Positions 1 through 7,059 of a DNA stretch of 15,339 nucleotides are shown here, one piece after another (the stretch's first letter is position 1; each line of letters begins with the position of its first letter). The DNA comes from Candidatus Bathyarchaeota archaeon. Lineage in GTDB: Archaea > Asgardarchaeota > Lokiarchaeia > Sigyniarchaeales > Sigyniarchaeaceae. The notes under the pieces are model-generated. The model ran no database searches. It was given only the letters and a program-made list of their open reading frames with translations, and was not told the DNA's origin. Made by a program: the position numbers and the translations under genes. The stretch covers positions 1-15,339 of the forward strand of contig WJJB01000174.1 of the NCBI GenBank assembly GCA_014729935.1, read 5' to 3'.

Positions 1-1537
1 GAGCAACACACGTATCTCCCTCCTCTCTCTGGCAGTTCGTTGTGGCATTTTGAACCAAGGCATACCGCAAAGTTGCATCCAGTGCAATTGATCTTGGTTG
101 GGAGCGGGGAGGGGGATTTCGAAACGTCACGTACCTTCCTGTATCTCGCGAGATGATTTTCGTGCGTTTCCCTTTTGACCTCCCCGTGGCTTGCAATTTC
201 TCCTTTTTCAAGAAATCCAGGATTTCAAGGACTTTTTTATTGGTTCGTTTCGCGGTTCGTGCAATATCTATCTTGAAATCCTCATCCCGGGGACGATAAT
301 GAACGCGCATGCCCTCGGCTGGTTGAGCATCTTCAGGAAGTTTTTCTTCGCTGCTCTCGGTTCTCTGATCCTCTTCGGGTTCAGGTAGTTCCGGATGCTC
401 ATCAGTTAAGGGCGTGATTTCCATCTTGTCTTGTTGCGCGGGGGAATGCTTGAGGGGACCTTCTTGGTCACCAGGCTTGTATGCATCTTCATCCTCGATT
501 GCTTCCTCGATCTTTCCATAGATATCCAAGATATTTTCAGAGATATCTTTCTCGTGGTCTCCGAGTATGGAGATATTCTTGATCCGATGACCGAGTGCAA
601 GATCGAATGCCGTCCTGAAATCTTCCCGATTGACCCGTTTCCTTCCATTCAATGCTGCATTTGCCCTTGCACATCTTGCGAACACGATATCGGCTCGATG
701 GGATATGATGTTGAGCTGGGTGATGAGCTTTGATACTTGTTCGTAAAATGCATCTGGAATGACTACCTCGTTCAAGATTTTCCGTGCTGCGGTCACTTTT
801 TGCTTGAGAACCCGTTGTTGCTCCTTGAAAGATTGGTTGAATGACTTGGAATCGTGTGAGAATTCGAGCACCATTTTCGTGATGGTGGCTCGTTCCCTCG
901 GATCCTTGCTGGCTTCCACATCTACTTCCAAACCGAGCCTGTCAGAAATTTGGGGGCGCAATTCCCCTTCCTCGGGGTTCATAGATCCAACGAGAATGAA
1001 TTTTGCTGGATGCATGACCGATACGCCCTCCCGCTCAACTATATTGACCCCTGATGCTGCTGCATCCAGTAAAAGATCGAGAAGATGATCGGAAAGCAAG
1101 TTAATCTCGTCCACGTAAAGGATGTTGCGATTCGCCCTTGCCAACAAGCCAGGATTGAGAGCCCGAATGCCTTGTTGTATCACCTTCTCAATATCAAGTG
1201 TGCCGCTTATCATGTCCTCGGTGGAACCAAGGGGCAGGTTCACGATTTCCATTTTCTTTCTAACGGTTTCCAGGCTCCCTTCCTCCTTGAGATTCCTGCA
1301 ATAATCGCACAAAAAATCTTCATCCCATTGGGGATTGCAATTGAAGGGACAACCCTTTACCGTTTCGATTTCCGGTAGAATATCAACCAAGGATCGGACC
1401 GCCGTGCTTTTTCCCGTTCCTTGATGGCCCGTGAGTAACACCCCACCGATCAATGGATCGATCACGTTCAGCAGGAGCCCCAATTTCATGGAATCCTGGC
1501 CAATGATAGCCGAGAACGGATATAAAGAGTACGCCAT
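1..1537 (-). CDS. Magnesium-chelatase-type AAA+ ATPase (ChlI/ChlD-like), 3' end beyond window
   Basis: I translated this frame directly: it stays open for 512 codons from the ATG at 1537 to the window edge, so the C-terminus is missing. Visible motifs are Walker A GHQGTGKST (residues 37-45), a cysteine cluster C63-x3-C67 and C77-x2-C80, and Walker B ILYVDEINLL (D143, E144). A sensor-1 region follows with SMNPEEGELRPQ and DRLGL. After the AAA+ lid comes an acidic, proline-rich linker, then a segment ending GRYVTFR and IALDATLRYA, which in ChlD/BchD-type proteins precedes the VWA domain. The VWA domain is expected just outside the window. In the family, these ATPases drive metal insertion into tetrapyrroles together with a large CobN/ChlH-type subunit. 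No such subunit is visible here, so the substrate (cobalt, nickel or magnesium chelation) is unknown. A weak Shine-Dalgarno, AAGTGAT, lies 5 bases before the ATG. It is transcribed divergently from the oxidoreductase. Confidence 0.9.
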   Translation of the reverse strand, partial: MAYSLYPFSAIIGQDSMKLGLLLNVIDPLIGGVLLTGHQGTGKSTAVRSLVDILPEIETVKGCPFNCNPQWDEDFLCDYCRNLKEEGSLETVRKKMEIVNLPLGSTEDMISGTLDIEKVIQQGIRALNPGLLARANRNILYVDEINLLSDHLLDLLLDAAASGVNIVEREGVSVMHPAKFILVGSMNPEEGELRPQISDRLGLEVDVEASKDPRERATITKMVLEFSHDSKSFNQSFKEQQRVLKQKVTAARKILNEVVIPDAFYEQVSKLITQLNIISHRADIVFARCARANAALNGRKRVNREDFRTAFDLALGHRIKNISILGDHEKDISENILDIYGKIEEAIEDEDAYKPGDQEGPLKHSPAQQDKMEITPLTDEHPELPEPEEDQRTESSEEKLPEDAQPAEGMRVHYRPRDEDFKIDIARTAKRTNKKVLEILDFLKKEKLQATGRSKGKRTKIISRDTGRYVTFRNPPPRSQPRSIALDATLRYALVQNATTNCQREEGDTCVA

Positions 1538-1934
1538 GTTAAATCACTTGTAAAGGTGAATCCTTGGTCGTTTATCTACTTCTCTAATGACTCAAATTCA
1601 TCCCCGTGAAAAATATCGCTCGTATCCCGTGACCTCGCAACTGAGGAACTTCCACGGGTGGAATGTCTCGGTGTCACCTGCTAGAATCGAGAACATCAAC
1701 AAGATGATTCCGCAAGTAGCCTGGGTGGTAAAATCTGGTGGATGCTAGTAGAAAGAGGTAAAGGAAACCAGCTATTCGAATCATATCCATCACGGAAAGG
1801 TGATTCATCACGGTTTCCCGCTCCATATCCCTGATCGTTCCAGCAAATGAGGTTACTTGAAGGAACAAATTAGGTTACATTCGAATCCCGATGAATGAAG
1901 ATGAAGGGATTCGCGCTCAGGAGATCAACAAGGG
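1538..1934. other. Divergent intergenic region with no supported gene
   Basis: These 397 bases separate the chelatase-type ATPase (minus) from the oxidoreductase (plus). On the minus strand a weak TATA-like stretch, TAGATAAACG near 1567-1576, lies about 35 bases before the ATPase start. The word CATCACGG occurs twice near 1789-1819, with GTGAT/ATCAC between and overlapping the copies; this is too short to call a site. A 64-codon minus-strand frame (1674-1868) with a TTG start was considered and not accepted. I found no RNA gene. Confidence 0.5.
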
Positions 1935-3161
1935 ATGTTAAACTGGCGTGATACGAAATATTATCAAGACTTGCGAATGAATATACATGCCATGGCACCT
2001 TCCAAGGCAAAGCGTATCATCAATATCGGCGTTATCGGGTGTGGATGCATCGCAGAAAACCATGTTTTCTCCTTGAGCTTGATTGAGAACAACGCCCGGA
2101 AGTTATGGGATAACCTGGATCAGAAAATAAAACCACGGCTTCATGCACTTGCCGATATTGATAATGAAGCTCTTGATGGCTTCGCGCAGCATTTTCCCGT
2201 TAAGAAATTGTATCGAGGGCCGCGATGCGGCATGGAATTGATAGAGGATCCTGAAATACATGCCGTGTTTGTACTCGTGCCCACGGTTGACCACTTGGAT
2301 TATGTCCTTGCCGCTGCAAGAGCAGGAAAGCATGTCTTCTGTGAAAAACCCCTTGCTTTCACGCCTACCGATGTCATGAAAATGATTGAAGCAAGGGACA
2401 AGTATGGCGTCATCATCCAAGCCGGCTTGGTTTTCAGATCCGCACCTCAGATTTCATTCTTACGGCACCTCTTGCAACAAGTTGGTGAGACATGGGGGGC
2501 ACCGACCAATATCATTTTCAGGGATTCACAAGAAAAACCATACAAGGGCCAAGAAGAAGTCCACAACTCCACCTGGCGGGGATTCAAGGAAAAAGCACAT
2601 GCGGGAATCTTATTCGAACACACGATTCACGATATCGATGGATTGATTTCCATATTCGGGAAGGTGCATGATGTATTTGCAAGGATAAACTACCACGCGG
2701 GTCGCGAGGGGATAGAGGATTCTGTTGCAGCCATCATCAGCTTCAAGGAAGGGCCCAACCTGTCCGTAAATTCCATGTGGAATGATATTGATTTTTCCGA
2801 GAGGCGCATGGAGATTTTCTTCGAAAATGCATGCGTGATGGTTACCGTGGACGAGCGTGCAAGCAAGGCCGTAGACATCAAGTACAAGTACCTGAATGAG
2901 CCCGAGAGAAAGCCGGATGACGAAGAGATGTTCGAATTCTTCAAGAAAAAAATGGGAATGGAGAACCTATCACAAGAAATACCGGGGCCTTATTATTACG
3001 AGGATGTTCGATTCATCGATGCCATCGTGCATGGGACTCCTGCAAAGGTAACCTTGGAACATGGCTTGTACGTCCAGCAAGTTATCGAGGCCTGTTACAC
3101 CAGCAACAGGCGTAATGCCATCGTGGACGTGGATACCTACATCCACGAATCATCCATTTAA
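1935..3161 (+). CDS. Gfo/Idh/MocA-family NAD(P)-dependent oxidoreductase
   Basis: This 408-residue protein is of typical length for the family, which oxidises or reduces sugars, inositols and related polyols with NAD(P). The Rossmann nucleotide-binding motif is GVIGCGCIAENH (residues 32-43). The catalytic lysine lies in CEKPLA (K138). A downstream HTIHDIDG segment (H232, D235) matches the GxHxxD-type active-site region, with the usual glycine replaced by threonine. The C-terminal alpha/beta domain runs from about residue 165 to the end. There is an extra helical insert (about residues 50-70) after the first strand, and the N-terminus is about 28 residues longer than the core fold. The start at 1935 is preceded by AGGAG 11 bases upstream; ATGs at 1977 and 1992 would also leave the fold intact. 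It appears to be a single gene. The substrate cannot be told from sequence. Confidence 0.9.
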   Translation: MLNWRDTKYYQDLRMNIHAMAPSKAKRIINIGVIGCGCIAENHVFSLSLIENNARKLWDNLDQKIKPRLHALADIDNEALDGFAQHFPVKKLYRGPRCGMELIEDPEIHAVFVLVPTVDHLDYVLAAARAGKHVFCEKPLAFTPTDVMKMIEARDKYGVIIQAGLVFRSAPQISFLRHLLQQVGETWGAPTNIIFRDSQEKPYKGQEEVHNSTWRGFKEKAHAGILFEHTIHDIDGLISIFGKVHDVFARINYHAGREGIEDSVAAIISFKEGPNLSVNSMWNDIDFSERRMEIFFENACVMVTVDERASKAVDIKYKYLNEPERKPDDEEMFEFFKKKMGMENLSQEIPGPYYYEDVRFIDAIVHGTPAKVTLEHGLYVQQVIEACYTSNRRNAIVDVDTYIHESSI

Positions 3162-3163
3162 TT

Positions 3164-3189
3164 CATCTTCTTTCATCGATGAAAGGATG
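3164..3189. repeat. Perfect 16-base palindrome extended by a 4-bp arm
   Basis: CTTTCATCGATGAAAG at 3170-3185 is a perfect palindrome. CATC (3164-3167) and GATG (3186-3189) extend it, with a 2-base bulge on the left. It begins 2 bases after the oxidoreductase stop, in the gap between two convergent genes. A role at the 3' end (transcript end or RNA stability) is an inference. A perfect palindrome makes a poor hairpin loop, so a protein-binding site is equally possible. Confidence 0.45.
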
Positions 3190-3242
3190 CAAGATGATTT
3201 CACGAAAACTAGCATAAATACAGGAACACTTGCTTGCCATCA

Positions 3243-3283
3243 GTTAAAAATAATTGGCGGTCATGGATTCAATCGCCACCGCC
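3243..3283 (-). terminator. Putative stem-loop terminator of the zinc ribbon gene
   Basis: Read on the minus strand, GGCGGT (3283-3278) pairs with ACCGCC (3261-3256) across a 16-base loop, followed by AATTATTTTTAAC. The stop codon of the zinc ribbon gene (3271-3269) lies in the loop. A GC stem followed by a T-rich run resembles an intrinsic terminator. In archaea the T-run alone may be enough. Confidence 0.45.
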
Positions 3284-3544
3284 TTCGAAAAGCCACTCGT
3301 ATGCTTCCCGTTCTTCTTCCGTGAGCTTATCATTAACTGCCCCGTTCAATAAAATGGCAGTTTTCTCCTTACCGGTCTTCTCCAGCTTTTCAGCGAGAAC
3401 GAAGGCTTTCTTATCCTTTTCCTCGAAGGGTGCCTCGTACCCACAAGAGGGACAAAATAGTACCTTCTTGCGCGCTTTCTTATCTTTTGCCTTTCCCTTG
3501 CGCTTGATGATTAGGATGTTATCACATTTTGGACAATACAACAT
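3269..3544 (-). CDS. Small zinc ribbon protein, TFS/RPB9 N-terminal-like
   Basis: This 91-residue protein opens with a zinc ribbon: CPKC (C4, C7), a lysine-rich loop, then CPSCGYEAP (C31, C34). Spacing and sequence resemble the N-terminal ribbon of archaeal transcript-cleavage factor TFS and of RPB9/RPA12 subunits. The C-terminal TFIIS-type ribbon with its acidic hairpin is absent. The rest is a charged, probably helical tail with LTEEEREAYEWLF near the end. It may bind nucleic acid or RNA polymerase, or be an unrelated ribbon of similar shape; I infer no catalysis. No Shine-Dalgarno precedes the ATG. A TATA-like AATTTAAAAATC (minus) lies about 80 bases upstream. Confidence 0.75.
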   Translation of the reverse strand: MLYCPKCDNILIIKRKGKAKDKKARKKVLFCPSCGYEAPFEEKDKKAFVLAEKLEKTGKEKTAILLNGAVNDKLTEEEREAYEWLFEGGGD

Positions 3545-3677
3545 TTACGTTCACTTGATCAATGACGTTTCACTGTAACCCGTTCACGGTCTCTATTTCA
3601 GGGTTTGTAGGAATCAACCATCCATGATTTTTAAATTCTTTGTCTTTTTACAGGATTTCCCACTTTCCTTTCGACCT

Positions 3678-3713
3678 AATAAGGGTTAACAAAGACGTCT
3701 TGTTAAGGTTATT
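3678..3713. promoter_or_regulatory. 36-base interrupted dyad, candidate operator
   Basis: The arms are AATAA / TTATT (outer) and TTAACAA / TTGTTAA (inner), around a central palindrome GACGTC (3694-3699) with one unpaired A at 3693 and 2-3 unpaired bases between the arms. It ends 5 bases before a TATA-like TATTTAAA (3719-3726). This fits a binding site for a dimeric or tetrameric regulator acting on the acylase promoter. That role is inferred from position and symmetry only. Confidence 0.45.
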
Positions 3714-3716
3714 CAA

Positions 3717-3728
3717 GTATTTAAACCA
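3717..3728 (+). promoter_or_regulatory. TATA-box-like element upstream of the acylase operon
   Basis: AGTATTTAAACC is close to the archaeal TATA consensus and sits just after the dyad. If used, the leader would be about 165 bases long, which is long for an archaeal mRNA. Nearer AT-rich stretches at about 3804-3811 and 3853-3860 are alternatives. Confidence 0.35.
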
Positions 3729-3894
3729 TCGCGTTATCGGTGTTGATGGCAACCATCAACAGGACTTATTCCGAATCCAGCCAAGTACCGGTGATGGCAT
3801 GGCTTTTTAACTTAATAGGTCGTACTTGTTGTGTGCTGGTCTGCTATTAGTAAGATATACGAAGTTAGTCATGACGAGCATGATATACCCAAGA

Positions 3895-3900
3895 AGGAGG
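3895..3900 (+). promoter_or_regulatory. Strong Shine-Dalgarno, oddly spaced for the acylase start
   Basis: AAGGAGG ending at 3900 is the strongest ribosome-binding sequence in the window. It is 4 bases before an ATG at 3905 but 14 bases before the first in-frame acylase ATG at 3915. The 3905 ATG is in another frame (51 codons, stop ending at 4060). In the acylase frame a TAA at 3909-3911 rules out an earlier start. Confidence 0.6.
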
Positions 3901-3914
3901 TAGCATGATAACAG

Positions 3915-6473
3915 ATGAAAAAGAAGGGAAAAGACATCACGCGCGTGGCCATAGCTGGTGGCTTGCTTGCTGCCGTTATGGTCGCTTTTTCGGTGCCCCT
4001 TGGTTCGATACCAGCAATAGGGAACTTATTGAATCCTTTTGGTGGTGTTTGGAACATTGATCACACGCAACCGGCAAAGCAAACCGTGGAAATGCCTGGG
4101 TTAATGGGAGATGTATCAGTGATTAAGGATGAATTCGGCATTCCACACGTGTATGGCGATTATGAGCGTGATGTTGCCAAAGTATTTGGTTACATCCAAG
4201 CGATGGATAGATTATTTCAATTGGAAATGACAAAACGGCAAGTGGCTGGTAGTTTATCAGAAGTCGTGGGAGATATTGCATTATCCACCGACAAGTATTT
4301 CAGGACATTGGGGCTGAGAAAAGCCGCCACTGATCTCACGGGTTATATCCAAGTCAATGATCCACTTGTATATGACTTGCTGGAAGCGTACACGGAGGGG
4401 GTAAATTATTACATTGAGCACGCGAAAACATTTCCCTTCGAGTTTCATTTCCTTGGTATCACGCCTTCCACGTGGGAAGTGGAAGATGTTGTTGGTTTAG
4501 AGAAATACATGGATTACACGCTTACTTTTGAAACCAAGGATATCATCCGAACGCTGATTAACGACACCCATGGGGATCAATATCCCGGCATTATCGAGGA
4601 ACTCTTTCCCATTACCACGCCATTTCAAAAACCGATTACTGTTGATTATGGGAGCGCAATAGGAGAGCACCCGATTGTGCCTTTTGATGATGATAAATCA
4701 TCTAGAATATCAGCACTGCAACATGTGCTCGAATGGACCGATGAAGTGATTGGATGGGAAGGAGCTGCGATTGACCAAGCACAACTCATCGGATCGAACA
4801 ATTGGGTGGTCGCCGCAAACAAGTCAGCAACCGGTGCACCCATCTTGTGTAATGATATGCATTTGTCATGGAGTCTCCCTGCCATCTGGTACGAGGCTCA
4901 TTTGGTTGCTACCAACACGGGATTGAACGTCCAAGGTTTTTCACTCGTTGGTGCACCGTTGATTGTCGTCGGCCACAACGAAAACGTGGCATGGGGCATG
5001 ACGAATGCAGGTTTTGATCATATCGATTGGTATTTCTACGATGGAAATGAAACGCACTATTATTACGAACCTGATGGTGAATACAAACCCTATCAGCAGA
5101 GAGTAGAGCATATCAAGGTGAAAGGTGGCAACACGGTGGAGTACACGATCAATGAAACGATCCACGGTGCCATCATGACAGATACCACCATCGATAAGCC
5201 ACTTGCATTCAGGTGGGTCGCCACGGATATCAATACCAAGACGTACCGGGCCGTGTATGGATTCAACCACGCGAGTAATATCACGGAATTCGAGATGGCA
5301 CTGCAGAATTTCTCACAACCCAGCCAAAATATCGTTTATGCAGATAAATTTGGTAATATCTCCATCCGCCCGACGGGTTACGTGCCGTACAGGGAAGGGG
5401 TGACAAATGAATCGAAGGAGTGCTCCTTCGTGTTGAATGGGTCTGCAGGCGAGCATGAATGGAACGGGAGTCAAATTGCATTTGACGATCTACCCCACTC
5501 GGTGAATCCAAGTCAAGCATACCTGGTTTCAGCCAATCAACTATCAGCTGGACAAGAATACCCGATATATTTGCAATCCAGGACTAGTAATTATCGCGCA
5601 CGCAGGATCAATGAATTGCTAGCCCCCGATTCAAGCGTATCCGTGGAGGATATGATAGCCATCCAGCTAGACGTGTATGATAAAATCGCAGAATGGTTCA
5701 TCCCACTGGTTTTAGATGCCTTTGATGATGACAGCCTCTGGGATCCAGGAGAACGAACGGCACTCATTAATCAATCGATATCCCAGCTAAATTCTTGGAA
5801 TAATAGTGTAGATAAGTACATGATGTTCGAGAATCTATCTGCTCCCACGATATATACTGAGATCTTCGATAATTTCGTGGAACACACGTTTGGAGACGAG
5901 ATCGGCTCAGAGCTGGCGATGCCGCATCCAGCGATTCTTGAAAACCTGTCCTTGAACGTGCCGGCATCGCCGTGGTTCAACGATACCGGTAATCCATCTA
6001 AAAACGAAACAAGGGATGACATGCTGGTCATGTCCATTATTTCAGGGGTCGAGGCTCTTTCTAACAGGGATCAGCTTACAGGATTGTCACCCGCGGATTG
6101 GAAATGGGGATTGGCGCACACGGTGCAATTTGATCATCTCACTGGAATTTCTGTATTTGGTCGTGGACCATATCCAGCATCAGGTTCTGGCATAACGCCA
6201 AACCCGTCTGGTGCATCACTCTTCAAACCAGCAGGTTCCGGTGCATCGGAAAGGATGATCATTGATTTCGCAGGACATGATTCCAATTTCAGTACGTCCT
6301 TGATAGTCATTCCTGGTGGTTCCTCAGGTGATGCGGTTTCGCCCCACTACGATGACCAACTTGAACTTTTCCTTGCTGGAGAATACCACTCGCTCTACTA
6401 TTACGCCGATGCCATGGCGTTCCCAGAAAGCGAGAGGGAATCAGTTTTTACATTTCCAGGGGATGGAGGCTGA
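3915..6473 (+). CDS. Penicillin acylase (amidase) family, peptidase S45 Ntn hydrolase, exported
   Basis: This 852-residue precursor has a basic N-terminus and a hydrophobic segment (about residues 10-28), so it is a signal peptide or membrane anchor; the enzyme should act outside the cell. The alpha-chain part contains EFGIPHVYG (about 73-81). The self-cleavage site and catalytic N-terminal serine of the beta chain are in LIGSNNWVV: cleavage falls before S294. It is followed by KSATGAPILCNDMHL and LPAIWYEAHL. The oxyanion region is GHNENVAWGMTN (353-364) and the C-terminal signature is GGSSGDAVSPHYDDQ (801-815). All the family's key landmarks are present, so the enzyme is probably active as an amidase or acylase. 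The acyl substrate (beta-lactam, acyl-homoserine lactone, acyl-amino acid or other) cannot be read from sequence. Its stop overlaps the next gene's start (TGATG). The start is doubtful: see the Shine-Dalgarno entry. Confidence 0.93.
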   Translation: MKKKGKDITRVAIAGGLLAAVMVAFSVPLGSIPAIGNLLNPFGGVWNIDHTQPAKQTVEMPGLMGDVSVIKDEFGIPHVYGDYERDVAKVFGYIQAMDRLFQLEMTKRQVAGSLSEVVGDIALSTDKYFRTLGLRKAATDLTGYIQVNDPLVYDLLEAYTEGVNYYIEHAKTFPFEFHFLGITPSTWEVEDVVGLEKYMDYTLTFETKDIIRTLINDTHGDQYPGIIEELFPITTPFQKPITVDYGSAIGEHPIVPFDDDKSSRISALQHVLEWTDEVIGWEGAAIDQAQLIGSNNWVVAANKSATGAPILCNDMHLSWSLPAIWYEAHLVATNTGLNVQGFSLVGAPLIVVGHNENVAWGMTNAGFDHIDWYFYDGNETHYYYEPDGEYKPYQQRVEHIKVKGGNTVEYTINETIHGAIMTDTTIDKPLAFRWVATDINTKTYRAVYGFNHASNITEFEMALQNFSQPSQNIVYADKFGNISIRPTGYVPYREGVTNESKECSFVLNGSAGEHEWNGSQIAFDDLPHSVNPSQAYLVSANQLSAGQEYPIYLQSRTSNYRARRINELLAPDSSVSVEDMIAIQLDVYDKIAEWFIPLVLDAFDDDSLWDPGERTALINQSISQLNSWNNSVDKYMMFENLSAPTIYTEIFDNFVEHTFGDEIGSELAMPHPAILENLSLNVPASPWFNDTGNPSKNETRDDMLVMSIISGVEALSNRDQLTGLSPADWKWGLAHTVQFDHLTGISVFGRGPYPASGSGITPNPSGASLFKPAGSGASERMIIDFAGHDSNFSTSLIVIPGGSSGDAVSPHYDDQLELFLAGEYHSLYYYADAMAFPESERESVFTFPGDGG

Positions 6474-6928
6474 TGGCGGTTACTAATGATGCAGCGGGAT
6501 CCACGTCAAGTGGAAACACGTTACAGCGTGGCAAGTTGGTAGCGAGCATGGATAAATTCGACTACTTATGGGCTCTCGGCGTGGCATTAGGCGCGGGTTT
6601 ATTACTAACCCTCACTGGCGTGTGGCAACTTGCTGCCCTAGCTGGTTTCTTATCCGGCATGCTCGTTCGACGAAAGGGAGGGATCGCGTGGTGGACTGGA
6701 TTTCTCGGAGTATTGGGATCTTGGCTTATCATTATCATGTATTTCATCGCCACGCAACCGGCTATTGCACTTATGAATCTCATCATCGAGTATCTCATTG
6801 GTAGTAGCGGCTTGTGGATCATCGGGTTGCTGCTTACGGTGATGATTGGAGCATTATTAGGGGGTACAGGAAGTTATCTCGGGTATGCTTTGATATTATT
6901 GGTGAAGAAGCGTCCGCCATCAACCTGA
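6473..6928 (+). CDS. Small polytopic membrane protein, unknown function
   Basis: I do not recognise this 151-residue protein. A polar N-terminus of about 28 residues precedes hydrophobic segments at about residues 31-49, 50-65, 71-93 and 113-144. The first two are separated only by a tight turn, and the last is long enough for one or two helices. RRKGG (66-70) and the KK-R tail suggest cytoplasmic loops. The ATG shares a base with the acylase stop, and GGAGG lies 3 bases upstream, so the two genes are translationally coupled. This suggests a role linked to the exported acylase, but that is inference. A shorter start at 6548 (MDKFDY) would remove the polar N-terminus. Confidence 0.75.
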   Translation: MAVTNDAAGSTSSGNTLQRGKLVASMDKFDYLWALGVALGAGLLLTLTGVWQLAALAGFLSGMLVRRKGGIAWWTGFLGVLGSWLIIIMYFIATQPAIALMNLIIEYLIGSSGLWIIGLLLTVMIGALLGGTGSYLGYALILLVKKRPPST

Positions 6929-6940
6929 TTAATGCAATCC

Positions 6941-6955
6941 CTCATTTTTTTCTTT
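6941..6955 (+). terminator. T-rich terminator of the acylase operon
   Basis: A run of seven T (6945-6951) followed by CTTT lies 17 bases after the membrane protein stop. No stem precedes it, as is usual for archaeal T-rich termination. Confidence 0.5.
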
Positions 6956-7030
6956 CCCCTCGTTCCATTAGTATTCAGGAATATCCAAGAAAGTAGAATT
7001 TTCACGATCGTACTATGGTTAGATGTCACG

Positions 7031-7046
7031 AGTAAAAAGCTATTTT
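7031..7046 (+). promoter_or_regulatory. TATA-like element before the small GTPase
   Basis: GTAAAAAGCTATTTTA around 7031-7046 is the only AT-rich promoter-like stretch close to the GTPase. Archaeal transcripts start about 25 bases after the TATA box, which would put the mRNA start near 7062-7070, after the first ATG (7060). This favours one of the later starts (7087 or 7096). Confidence 0.35.
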
Positions 7047-7059
7047 AGGTCAAATCACC

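Larger units (their letters stand above)
3545..3914. other. Divergent intergenic region with regulatory elements
   Basis: These 370 bases separate the zinc ribbon gene (minus) from the acylase (plus). They hold a long interrupted dyad (3678-3713), a TATA-like TATTTAAA (3719-3726), and two further AT-rich candidates: TTTTTAAC near 3804-3811 and GATATAC near 3853-3860. A strong Shine-Dalgarno lies at 3895-3900. No coding frame here looks convincing. Confidence 0.55.

Noticed and set aside
406..1378. Several open frames on the plus strand and one on the minus strand within the chelatase-type gene
   Set aside because: They lie in other frames of the AAA+ gene, whose own frame is open for its whole visible length and carries all the expected motifs.
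1674..1868. 64-codon minus-strand frame with a hydrophobic stretch in the divergent gap
   Set aside because: It needs a TTG start, has no convincing Shine-Dalgarno, and the protein shows no recognisable pattern beyond one short hydrophobic run. An internal ATG would make it about 50 residues. I cannot support it as a gene.
1868..1905. T-loop-like word TTCGAATCCC suggesting a tRNA
   Set aside because: The five bases on either side of the loop do not pair, and no acceptor or anticodon stem can be drawn around it.
4646..6037. Multiple antisense frames of 60-110 codons inside the acylase
   Set aside because: None shows a start signal or domain pattern; they mirror the codon pattern of a strongly supported gene.
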